This document shows positions 22,794 to 33,249 of a stretch of 64,000 nucleotides of DNA, piece after piece (the first letter of the stretch is position 1; every line of letters starts with the position of its first letter). The stretch spans positions 1-64,000 of the forward strand of contig JAAVTG010000012.1 in the NCBI GenBank assembly GCA_011947345.1. Direction: 5' to 3'. Below the pieces are notes generated by a model, which did not search any database, was not told where the DNA came from, and saw only the letters and a program-made list of their open reading frames with translations. The stretch comes from Phytophthora quininea (taxonomy: Eukaryota; Oomycota; Peronosporomycetes; Peronosporales; Peronosporaceae). Made by a program: the position numbers and the translations under genes.

Positions 22794-25406
22794 ATGCAGA
22801 CCCCACGCATCGAGCGAAGACTGTTCTCGTCGGCTCGCCCGAGCCCCTCCCCGCGGCTAGATCTCCAATTCATGGGGCCTCCACTTCGCTCAACACCTAA
22901 AGATCGCTACAAGAAGAAGCACAGGCGCTCACGCTCGTCTCCGAGCTCCGTGGGCTCCTCTCCAGGTAGATTACAAAAGCAACAGGATTTAAGCGCTGTC
23001 CCTGAGAAAGCTGTAGAAGTCCACGCTGTTCAGCTGACGCAGCACCTGGCACAAGACCCCCGAACCTGTTTCGTCTTACCGGCGCTCGCAATCCACACTG
23101 GTACGAGTTTGTGGAGCTTTTGCGCAAGGACGGAGTCGACTTGACCCACCTGGAGAACAAAGATGCGAGGTGTGCGTATTGCAAGCGGTGCCACCAAGAG
23201 ATTCCTTTTAAAACGGGGAAAAGCGCTGTTAAGAGACATCTGGAGAAGCATCACAGAGAGTACTTGGCTGAGTGTGCGCGACGGCAACAACAAGAACAAG
23301 AGGTTAAAGCTGCTGTTGCCGAGAATCTTCTACACGGTTGCGAAGTCGAGGGGTGGTGACGTCTGTAACCAAGGAGCAGCAGAAGAACGCGAACAAGTAT
23401 TTGGCTCTGTGGATTGCCAGTAGTTTACGCCCTCTTTTTTAGCTGAAGACGACGGTTTGAGGTATTACGTGGCGTATCTGATGGAATCGTTAGGTAGAGT
23501 CAAAGTCAAGGTCCCAGGACGCGCACAAGTTCGCAGTGACATTGTGGAGACCGCTGAAGAGCTCCGAGTTGCTGTAAAGGCAAAAAATGCATCTGGATGT
23601 AAATATTATTCCATGACTACTGACATTTGGACAAGCCGAAGCAATGACGGCTATGTATCGCTTACGCTACAGTATCTGGACGAGAACTTTCACCAATGCA
23701 ACTGGACGCTTGAAGTGAAGCACCTGCCGGGAGTCCACACTGGTGCTGTCATTGCAGAAGCTCTCTCCGATCTTATGGCAAACTGGGGCCTGAACCCTGC
23801 GTATTGTACCAAGTTGGTGAGGGATGGTGCTTCAAATGGGGCTTTGGCGTGCTCAACGCTTGATATTGCTGACATGCAATGCATTGCACACTCGCTACAT
23901 TTAGTGCTAGCTGCGGCGTTGATCAGAAAGCCAACCAAAATACCTAAGCGAACTGCGGCATGGAAGGCAGCACGTGTAGAATAAATACGAGAGGATACGC
24001 TCTCGCCGATCTCTATCTCTGCCGCGAGACAAAATGCCGTCTCCGAGAGCTCACAAACCGCGGTCGAGGAGACAGATGAAAACCCTTTTGCTGAGCCTTG
24101 GGAACAAGAGAGGGCATTGGACGAGATTACTGCATTTTTGTATGAATGGCGAGCTTTGGATAACATGTCAGCTTTGGGCGACGTGCAATATGTCGTACAG
24201 CGCTATCATGAGATTGCTGCCTATGTACACAAGTCACAAAAAGCCACCAATCGCTTGAAAATTATCCAGCGTAGTGTTTTCGCTTCTAAAGCAGCTGCTG
24301 CTAGAAAACTGCGGCCGTTGAAAGTGATTATCGACTGCCCAACTCGCTGGAACAGCACCCGTGACATGTTGGCCAGAATGGTTGAGCTGCAAGTTCCGAT
24401 GGAGAGATTTTTGGGTATCTTAAAAGCAAACTAGGAAAAAGGAGCTCGGCAAACCGCAAGTTTATTAGCCTGACGTTGGCGACTACTTCACGATAAAATG
24501 CTTCCTTGCTTTGCTCAATCCAATTGAGCAATATCGGAACACCTTAGCGGCCAAAAGCATCCAACACTCGCCTTGACACTTCCGTGTCTACGCTCAATTG
24601 ATAGCACCCTAATGAGAGATGATATCTTTGATGATGTAGCAGCAAACGAGCTGTCTTCTCAACACAACTACGTCGATGACACTTTAGAGCTCATGCGCAC
24701 TGTCCGCCTGCGGTTGTTGGCGCTTTTTCAAAAGCGGTTTAAGAAGTTGCCGAGCGAGTTGTCTTGGATTTCGTACTTGGATCCGCACTTAACTATTATG
24801 GAAGGGCTTACGCCAGATGAAGTTAAGAACGCCAAGTCTAGTTTAATTACCGAGACCGTTGCCTTAGCGGTAGATGCACAAGCTGAGGAAATTGAGCAAG
24901 CTCGTCGAGCAGAACTTGAGGAACCACAACTGGATGCACTTAGTGAGGGCTCTATTTACGCAAAGCAGCTTCGTATAAATGTGATATCGAGCATCTACGG
25001 ACAGCGTGCTGCTCAAGACCCACAAGCAATTGCTGCCTATCGTGCAGAGGCTTTGAAACGGCGTTGTGAGGCAGAAGTGTATCGCTACCTCGATGACACG
25101 GCTAGAACTCCGATTGCAGTCAATCCGCTGAAGTGGTGGCGCAAAAACCGAGACGGATATCCTTACTTGGCGTTGCTGGCTAGAAAATGGCTCGGATGCG
25201 TTGCTACTTCAGTTCCGTCAGAGCGAGCGTTTTCATCTGCTGGCAATACGGTGACAGCGAAGCGGAGCTCATTGAGTCCATTCCTTGTTCGAGACGTGCT
25301 TTTCATCCAAGAGAATTTTCGCTATCCTGATCCCAAGAACCATGAAGCAAAGAACGCTGAAGCGGAGAGTGGTGAGACAGACATCTCTGCTGAAAAGGAG
25401 AAGTAG
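22794..25406 (+). pseudogene. hAT transposase with BED zinc finger (copy 1)
   Basis: The N-terminal part MQTPRIERRLFSSARPSPSP is basic and Ser-rich. After a frame change near 23056 comes a BED finger, CAYCKRC then VKRHLEKHH. The catalytic RNase-H-like core follows, with YYSMTTDIWTSRSNDGYVSL, DMQCIAHSLHLVLAAAL and DCPTRWNSTRDMLARM. The C-terminal hAT dimerisation domain reads PLKWWRKNRDGYPYLALLAR and CVATSVPSERAFSSAGNTVT. Frame breaks occur near 23056, 23352, 23430, 23980 and 24435-24573, so it cannot make protein as written. The copy at 63479 shares the first break. Nothing else is coded in the element. Confidence 0.88.
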
Positions 25407-25584
25407 ATGCTAGACTACGTGTAGCGTCGAAATGAATGAATTGTGCATTTGAGCGAATTGTTTTGGCGGATTTTGTGTGCATAGCTGTGTCACTGCGGAG
25501 GTAGCCTTGGGCTACTCTCTGGCCAACTTGGGCTCCCGGAGTGAGTTGGAGGGAGTAAAGCCCAGCCGAAAGTTGACAGCCCTA

Positions 25585-25592
25585 GTTTGTAT
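25585..25592. repeat. Right 8-bp target duplication of the hAT element
   Basis: GTTTGTAT, identical to 17876-17883. Confidence 0.85.
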
Positions 25593-25764
25593 GGCAAGGA
25601 GACCACGTCAGAGTGCCGATCTCGTGGATCGAGATTAATTCCCGGCGGAGTCATCTGTACCGCTTATTCCGCTATCCAGCACAACGACGTCACGCCCGCA
25701 ACTTGATGCAGGGCTCACCTTTGGTACGTACAGCTTAACTCGAGCGATTTGTCCCAAAACAGAT

Positions 25765-25780
25765 AGTCACTTTGCCATTT
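25765..25780 (+). promoter_or_regulatory. Possible initiator of the Fanzor gene
   Basis: AGTCACTTTGCCATTT matches 12 of 16 positions of the oomycete core promoter and ends 5 bases before the ATG at 25786. The match is weaker than at the FBT genes. Confidence 0.4.
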
Positions 25781-25785
25781 CTTCC

Positions 25786-27875
25786 ATGGCAAAGAAGCGC
25801 AAGAAGCTCTCCGAAGAAGAGAAGGAGCTGCTTGAGCTCTCCGCCTACACCAGCGTCCCATGTAAGCACAACCAGATATGCAGCGGGCCGCTATTCCTCG
25901 CCGAGGTGAACAGGACCTGTACAGCAACCAAGCAGCTTCAAGTCAAGGCATGACATCTAGCAGGACTCCATGTTCTGCGGTGCTTCAAGGAGCATCTCCC
26001 AATGCCGACCTTGGACCAAACATTTTTCTGTGGTCTGCCTCGACGTACGTGGGCGTCGGCCGCATGCATATCGAGCAGCCGCGAACGATGTTGGAGACGA
26101 CGATCAAGACGACCAAGAGGAGCGCCAGCGCCGGCCCAATCGCCCAAGGGACGCGGCATACCTCGAGACGCTGGAGCTGCATCGTCGACGCCGTGAACGC
26201 TTTGCTAGTTATACTGCCGTTTACTTTCGCTACGACGGACGACTGTTGAACGAGGTCGCGTCCAACATGGCTGTTAACTTGCAGAACGGCGTCGTGGAGC
26301 ACTTTTCCACATGGGTTCAAATGTACATTCGCTGTCGAACGGAGCAAGGAGAGATACCGACCCCAGAAGAGATCCAGACCGTAAACCGTCTGTATCAAGC
26401 GTGCTTTCGCGATGGTGGCCGCTTCGCAGCCGATGAAGAGGAGCTACGCGAGTTCCTAAGGATGCGACCGACACGAGGCGTCATACAGCACAACGTCAGC
26501 CACTTTATGGAAAAGTTGCGCGCCATGCTAGATGCAATACTAGCAAGCCAGCGTCGCTTTTCTAAGAAGCAAGGGATCCGCTCGTTCAAGCTTGTGCCTA
26601 CTGCGCAGAGTTTCGCTCCGATCCATGTCATGGTGAATGGCTCGACGTTGCATGGGTTCTGTGCTCGGATGTATGATATCAAAGATCCTCAAGGCAGACG
26701 TTCACGCGCAAACCCATTCAATCTCCCTCTGGCTGTGTCAGGGACCAGCATTATGGTTGCCAAGGACTTTCCAAACCATCAAGAGGACTTCTTACGCCGT
26801 GTCTTCGACATGGGCGCTCAGTAGACCGTCAATCACAAGTTTGCCTGTCAAGTCACTACTAATGGATGCAATGCGGATGTCCTTCTACGGCGGCCCAGGA
26901 CAGAAGCAGAGTTGGCGAATGAGGACGATCATGCTAACTTGGTAGGCAAGCACTTCCAACCGCGTATGTTTGTGGGTATAGATCCGGGACTTCGCAGCAT
27001 GACGACGTCCGTCTCAATAGGTCAAGTTGACTCGATCGAGTCTGCGCTCGAGCGACGGCGGGTACTCAACCGCAGGAACTGCGACAAGAAAATGGTGCGT
27101 CGACAAATGGCGTGAGAAGGTTTCCCTAGCTATCTTGTTCGACGCCGTCGCAAAAGAGGAAAAAGGAGGACAACGCCTCGGTAATGGCAGACACAGAGCT
27201 GGCCAAACCGTTGTCGGCATCCATTCGACAGAATACCGGCACCTTGCTGGTATGAATTCGCAACGAGCGTGGCACGAAAATCTTAAAGAACGCGAGCTAC
27301 ACTACAAATTCGTCATGGACATGATGCCCTCTTTCAAAACTATCAGCTACGACGATTACCTGAGCCGCCTCGACTACGTGTTTGAGCACATGAATTTCCT
27401 GCTGGAGTTCCAGCGAACGCACTCGTTCTTGAAGTGGCGGTTCTTCCTGAAACGAATGAAAGAAAAGACGGTGGACGCGCTCGCCAAACGGATCGTGCCC
27501 GTGGCAAGTCTAGATGTGCTGGTGGGGTATGGCAATTGGACCCGCCCAGCCGGCTTGAAAGGCCATCCGCCTGTGCCGATCAAAGGATTCCGAAAGGCGC
27601 TGAAGAAGAGAGCTGCTGTGGTGACGATCGACGAGTTCCGCACAAGTATGCTTTGTTCTACCTGTCGCCGACCTCTCGAGAACGTTTCGTACCCGCACCA
27701 AGACGAAGAAGGCCGCGTCTTCATGAAGGAGACCAGGAACGTGTTGCACTGTCCAACCAACCACTGCAATACCTACTGGGATCGCGACGTCAACGCGGCC
27801 ATCAACATCCTACGTCTACTCCAAGCAGAATGGGCCGGCCAGCCACGACCAGCAGAGTTCACGCGCGGAAGATAA
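25786..27875 (+). pseudogene. Fanzor: eukaryotic TnpB-like RNA-guided nuclease, broken
   Basis: Fanzor proteins are TnpB relatives that cut DNA using a guide RNA made next to their gene (family knowledge). The start MAKKRKKLSEEEKELLELS has a Lys-rich nuclear-localisation-like run. A GT-AG intron is likely at 25862-25960. The middle domain has YFRYDGRLLNEVASNM and FKLVPTAQSFAPIHVMVNG. RuvC-I is FVGIDPGLRSMTTS (Asp codon 26981), RuvC-II IDEFRTSMLCSTC (Glu codon 27633), and the zinc ribbon CSTC ... CPTNHC. RuvC-III is YWDRDVNAAINIL near 27780. All catalytic residues are kept. Lesions: a frame change near 26030-26090, an in-frame TAG at 26822 and a frame change near 27060-27110. The TAG is not a homopolymer slip, so real decay is likely unless it is read through. 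No flanking terminal repeats found. Confidence 0.85.
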
Positions 27876-28557
27876 AGTAGGTCAAAAGTGGGGTTGAGAA
27901 AGACACCCACACGTACAGCAGCACGGCACAATCGGGAGTTGTGGCGCGGGCTCTGGTATGGACGGACAACCTGCGCCCTCCCTCTTAAGATCAGTTTCGC
28001 TCGGATAACGGAGACCCGCACAATACTCTTCAGTTGTTACTCGTATAATTTTAAGTGAGTCTGTCAACGATTGTCCACACCACGCTGTTTGTCCCCGTGC
28101 CGATGTGCTCAAGACCCCAGCCTTGGTCAGAGCCCCGAAGGACTCGTTAGATCGCCTACCTTTACCGATACAGCCATCAGCAACAGCACAATTCACCCGC
28201 GGTGACGAGCTATCCTTCATACCGTGACAAGCTGCGAGTCACAAGTCGGTGGGGACAAATGTCTTGATGCTACGATCGGAGGATAATCCTGCTCGATCAT
28301 ATTGAAGATTAAGTACCTTGAATGCTCGACCCGGCTCAGCTTGGATGACCTCCTCGCCATTCTGCATTTCCGTGGCCGCAGGGCACAAGTCATTCAAGAC
28401 ACCTCATCACCAAGAAGAGCAAGCAAGTACTGTAGTATTGGGAAAGTCGAATTCATTATTGACGACGTGGTCTTCGGTCGACCACGAGTTCGCTGTACAT
28501 TTTGCATTTCCAAGCCGTGGCCTTGAAACAATCGAAGGCCTACTACACACCATCTAT
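27876..28557. other. Spacer between the Fanzor gene and FBT5
   Basis: About 680 bases with no coding pattern recognised. In Fanzor/TnpB loci the guide RNA overlaps the end of the nuclease gene, so the first 200 bases are where such an RNA would lie; no structure is proven here. Confidence 0.35.
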
Positions 28558-30260
28558 CTAGCAACCGCTGCCACCAGCAATGATGAGGCACGAGGTGCTG
28601 TCGAAGATCGCCATGATGTTGGTCATGATGGACCACACAATGGCGAAGCAGAGGTAGAAGACCGTGACACCGCCGATGATCTTGCTGAAGCCGCCCTCGC
28701 GCAGCAGACGCTGCGTCTCCTCCTTCTGGCGGGGCATCCAGGGCAGGAAGACCCACGAGAAGGCCATGCAGGCGTACATGATGACGATGGTGTACGATAT
28801 ATCCATGCGGATCGAGTGGTCGTCGGCCTTGATGCGGTCGTTGGTGATGTCGAACGGGCCGTCCACCAGCAGTGTGAGCGAGGTGGCGAAGGGCTGCGCC
28901 ACGTTGGACACGGTCGTGATCAAGCCGTAGACGGCACCCTCGTTGCCCAGACCGGCGAGCTCCACCGTCACGTACGTCGAGATGATCCATCCGACACCGT
29001 ACGGGAGCTGCACGGCGATGGGAGGGCCGAGCCAGAACCATTGGTTGCGGAAGATATCCCAAACGACGATAAGGGATACCGTGCAGTCCACGACGATCAT
29101 CACGGCGGCTGTTGCCACGATCATCACCCGCCAGTTCCAGTGCAGTCCCCACTTGGACGTGATCATGATACCCGCCAGGAACAGCACGTTGCTTAGCACG
29201 TCGCTGACGGTGCTGTTGATCGGGGTCACCCCACCATGATGGACGCCACCGGCGAGCTGGCCGTGTACGTCATGGTGGCGAAGATGTTGGCGAAGAAGTT
29301 GTACGCGATAACTTGGTACACAGCGCGAGTGCAGATCAACTCCCAGAAGTTCTTGATGTACAGGCGGAAGTCGGCCGGCGCGCATTTCTCTTCCTTGATG
29401 TTAAACCACGTCATGGGCAGCACGGGCAGAGACAGCACCGTGACGATGATCATCAATTGCGGGAAGCTCAGCGAGAAGTTGAAGTCGCCACCGTAGTCTT
29501 CACCGTTGAACAGGAAGCCCGTGAGCAGTTGACCCACAATGGTGAAGGCCACGCGGACTGCGTAGATAGCAGACTGCGTTTTGCCACGCTTGTCCATGGG
29601 CTCGCGTTGAGCCAACTCGACCGTGATACTGTCAGCGCACACGTCCGACAGCACGTAGCCGCAGGCCGAGAAGAACATGATGATAACGTACTTGGCGCCT
29701 TGAGACGGAGCGTCGTTGTTCAGGCGGGCCTGGATCTCCGGGGTGTAGTCTGCCAAGGCGACATTGCGGTCGTCCGGGTTGGTGTAGTACGGGTCGCCAA
29801 TAGGCATAATGGCCATGATGAGCGTCGTGAGGATGCAGATACCCCAGCCGATAAGCATGTACGGACGACGGCGGAAGCCAAACACGGGACGACAATCGGA
29901 CAGGATGCCGTAGAAGACCTTGAAACTCCACGGCAGAACGATAAGCTGCTTGGCGGCAGCCACCTGCGAACCGGAACAGTTGAGGTAGTTCTGCAGGAAC
30001 GGGTAGATGGTGGCCGGAAGCACACCATAGACGATGCCCACCGCCGCGTACTGGCTCAGCAGACCGATGTTCTCCCTGCTCATGAGGTTGGGCATGCCAC
30101 CGGGACGCAGCGCGCCGCCTTCGTATTCACCGCGACCATCGGGGGTCTTGACACCGACGTAGCTGCCATCTTCGACCTCCTTGTTCTTGTTCGTGGAGCT
30201 CGCGGCCGACAAGCGGGTGTGGATGTCCAGGTTATTCGTACTGGGACCCGTGCCGCTCAT
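28558..30260 (-). CDS. FBT5: folate-biopterin transporter family protein
   Basis: BT1-family carrier, start MSGTGPSTNNLDIHTRLS at 30260 and stop TAG at 28558. It is more diverged than FBT1-4: the SDVCADSI motif continues TVELAQREPMDKRGKTQSAI, and the late loop reads LPWMPRQKEETQRLLREGG. The frame is intact except near 29232. There SSPVASIMVG runs into a TGA because the G5 run reads G4, the same site as in FBT3 and FBT4. With it restored the gene is 568 codons ending AGGSGC-stop. First array member on the right side of the transposon block. Confidence 0.88.
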
Positions 30261-30312
30261 GCTTGCCACTGGTACCGGAAAGTCGTGGAGACGGTCTTGT
30301 GTGGAAGCAGGC

Positions 30313-30328
30313 GAATTGAGGAATGACA
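30313..30328 (-). promoter_or_regulatory. Oomycete initiator of FBT5
   Basis: The minus strand reads TGTCATTCCTCAATTC, 53 bases upstream of the FBT5 start. The block CATTCCTCAATTC is also found before FBT6 and FBT7. Confidence 0.65.
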
Positions 30329-30910
30329 ACCGCAGGTGATTAACTCGCGTGTAGTTCACGGGACTTGGGTGTACCGCCTTCACGAACAAGCAGGAAACTT
30401 GCGCATTGTCCTGCTGTCGGCCCGACAGTCGGCAACGCGAACGAAGCCGCGACGGGAAGAAACCATGATGGGCAATAGCAGACTGGTGGATTCTCTGGCC
30501 GCCATGGTCTCCATGCTCGTGTTTGTTTGAGCTTGTCGAGACTTTGGCAATGCAAGAAACGAGGCGGCGGTACTGCGGGGAGCACGCTCAATAACAACAG
30601 CAAGACTCGGGCAGAAGCTCCCGTTTCTAGCGGGCAAGTCATCGCATGGTAGTGTAGCCGTCCGGCTCATGGAGCAAGTCGCTCGTTGAGCTCGCCATCT
30701 GCCAGTCAAAGCCGATTTGCCCAACATCCATGAACTGTGAGAAGCAAGCTCTAATCAATTGTGGGCAACGTCGTCGGACGGACAAGGACGGAAAACGGAG
30801 AAAGCAGGACTTTATTGTCTTGTACATGTACTAGCAGAAGGTTCCAACGGAGCAGCAGAACAACTACAAACTTGACGCACCTGCGTTGAAGAGATCTCTG
30901 CTGTGAATGC
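30329..30910. other. Spacer between FBT6 end and FBT5 promoter
   Basis: About 580 bases with only short unsupported open frames; nothing recognised. Confidence 0.4.
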
Positions 30911-32631
30911 TTAGCAGCCAGTGCCGCCAGCGATGACCAGGCACGACGTACTGTCGAAGATGGCCAGGATATTCGTCAGAATCGACCACACGATGGCGAA
31001 GCACAAGTAGAATACCGTGAGACCACCGATGATCTTGCTCTTGCCACCTTCACGGAGAAGACGCTGCGTGTCCTCCTTCTGCTTCGGTAGCAGGAACAGG
31101 AAGACCCACGCGAACATCATGGCGCAGTACATGATAATGATGGTGTACGTGATATCTCTGCGGATCGAGTAGTCGTCCTCTTGGACGCGAGCATTCGTAA
31201 TGTTGAACGGACCGTCAACCAAGAGCGACAGTGACGTAGCGAACGGCTGCGCCGTGTTGGTCACCGTCGTGATCAAACCGTAGACAGCGCCTTCGTTGCC
31301 CATGCCAGCCAGCTCCACCGTCACGTACGTCGAGATGATCCATCCGACACCGTACGGAAGTTGTACGACGATGGGAGGGCCGAGCCAGAACCACTGGTTG
31401 CGGAAGACGTCCCAGATGACGATCATCTCGCAGGCACAGTCGATGACGATGAGCGTAGCTGCAGTTCCGACGATCATCCACCGCCAGTTCCAGTGCAGTC
31501 CCCACTTGGACGTGATCATGATACCGAACATGAAGAGCAGGTTGCTCAGGATATCGCTGAGTACTGTTGATGGGGTGACGCCGACCATGTACGACGCGAC
31601 CGGAGAGCTCGCCGTATACGTCATGGTCGAGAAGATGTTGGAGAAGAAGTTGTAGGCAATAACTTGGTACACCGCGCGAGTGCAGATCAACTCCCAGAAA
31701 CTGGTGATGTACTCCTTGAAATTGGCGGCCTCCACCTTCTCTTCCTTGATGAAGAACCACGTCATGGGGAATACGGGAAGCGTGAGGACGGTGATGATGA
31801 TCATCAGTTGAGGAAAACTCAGCGAGAAGTTGAAGTCGCCGCCGTAGTCCTCACCATTGAAGAAGAAGCCGACAAGGACTTCACCAAAGATGACCATGGC
31901 CGTCCGCACCGTGTAGATCATGGACTGGGTCTTCCCACGCTTGTCGACCGGTTCACGTTGAGCCAGTTCGACGGTGATACTGTCGGCACAGACGTCCGAC
32001 ATGACGTAGCCGATGGCAGCGCAACACATGATGATGACATACTTGGCGCCTTCGGACGGAGCGTCGTAGTTGATTCTCGCCTCGATTTCCGGAGTGTAGT
32101 CGGCCACGGCGACATCGCGATCCGAAGCGACAGTGTAGTAAGGCTTGCCGATAGGCATGATGCACATGATCAACAGCATGATGAAGCAGACCCCCACCCG
32201 ATGAGCATGTACGGTCGACGACGGTAGCCGCAGATGGGTCGACAGTCCGACAGGATGCCGTAGAAGACCTTGAAACTCCACGGCAACGTCACCAACTGCT
32301 TGGCAGCAGCCACTTGCGAGCCGGAACAATTAAGGTACTCTTGCATGAACGGGTAGATGGTCTCAGGCAGCAAGCCATACACCAAACCGACCACGGCGTA
32401 TTCACATAGCAAACCAATGTTCTCCTTGGTCAAGAGGTTGGGCATTCCACCCGCTCGCAGCGCACCGCCTTCAAAGTCGCCAACTTGAGCACCATCGGGA
32501 GTCTTGACACCGGTGTAGCTCCCTTCTTCCAGATCTTTGTTGGGCTGAGAGGCACCGCTCACGAACGACAATCGTTTGGGAATGTCGAGATCGTTGACGG
32601 CCGGGTCGGTACTGCCGGTATTCCGCGGCAT
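30911..32631 (-). CDS. FBT6: folate-biopterin transporter family protein (near-identical to FBT7)
   Basis: BT1-family carrier, start MPRNTGSTDPAVNDLDIPK at 32631. It is almost base-for-base the same as FBT7, including about 90 bases of promoter sequence. Differences seen: one base lost at about 32196 (FBT7 reads GGGGGATCTG here, FBT6 GGGGGTCTG), which breaks the frame at GWG-ICFIML; and a C4 run near 31572 where FBT7 has C5. Both copies lack two bases in the ST(V/L)SDI codons, so in FBT6 the two changes cancel to an in-frame loss of one residue (GVTPSTVLSDI). With the losses restored both are 575 codons. Ends AGGTGC-stop. Confidence 0.88.
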
Positions 32632-32673
32632 GGTCGACCGGTGAGGAGGGGGTGGTCTTGAGGCCGATCTGGT

Positions 32674-32689
32674 GAATTGAGGAATGAAA
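32674..32689 (-). promoter_or_regulatory. Oomycete initiator of FBT6
   Basis: The minus strand reads TTTCATTCCTCAATTC, 43 bases above the start; the same 16 bases precede FBT7. Confidence 0.65.
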
Positions 32690-33249
32690 GAGATCGAGGT
32701 GAGCTGCGCCCATGCTCGGAGCTGCAGACGAATGACCCGCCCCCGCCTCAGGGCGGTCACGGTGAGGAGATGCTTTCGTTTGCATGGCAGTGCGCCCCAT
32801 GGACGGTCTCGACACACTTTCACAATCTGCGCGGTCCAAGCAAGCGATGTGCGCTTGTGTTCCTTCGTTTCTGGTTCGTCAACGCTCTGATTAGAGGTGC
32901 TTCACTGCACAAGGAAGTTCTTGTGGCTGCAGCAGTAAAGAGAATCGGTGCAGCTTGCCAGTCCTTGTGGTTGGCGACTTGGTCGTGATCAAGGCGATCT
33001 GTAGACGACGGTATCTGCTACTATCCCACGCTGTCGCCGAACGGGGAGATGTGCTGCGCTCGCTGCAGGATGAAATTGATGCAAATCAAGCAGGTGGGAT
33101 CGCCACACCTTTCTATCCAAGTTTGATGTCACATCAAGCAACCAATTCGGAATCCAAACTGTTGAAAGGGGCATGATTCGTTAGACAAGTTTGATTGAGG
33201 AACAAGAGCAATGAACACGAGTTTATTAACTCGAAAAGGAGGCAAACGC
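32690..33249. other. Spacer between FBT7 end and FBT6 promoter
   Basis: About 560 bases. The first part (to about 32730) is duplicated upstream of FBT7 at 35032-35073; similarity then fades. No gene recognised. Confidence 0.45.

Larger units (their letters stand above)
17884..25584 (+). mobile_element. hAT transposon, interrupted by a Tc1/mariner that itself holds a LINE
   Basis: The left terminus reads TAGGGCTGTCAACTTTT and the right terminus is its inverted form (GTTGACAGCCCTA), with exact 8-bp duplications outside. The native element is 17884-18038 joined to 22760-25584, about 3.0 kb. It contains a BED-finger hAT transposase with many breaks. A second copy of the same family starts at 63292 and is uninterrupted at the site where the mariner landed here (AAGTATATACACTTTGCAG), which confirms the insertion reading. 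Confidence 0.88.

Noticed and set aside
25970..26250. Separate gene in the frame beginning at 25970
   Set aside because: It overlaps the N-terminal part of the Fanzor gene, and the frames join into one family-like protein.
29313..30326. Plus-strand open frame of 337 codons opposite FBT5
   Set aside because: Antisense shadow of FBT5, no protein-like motifs.
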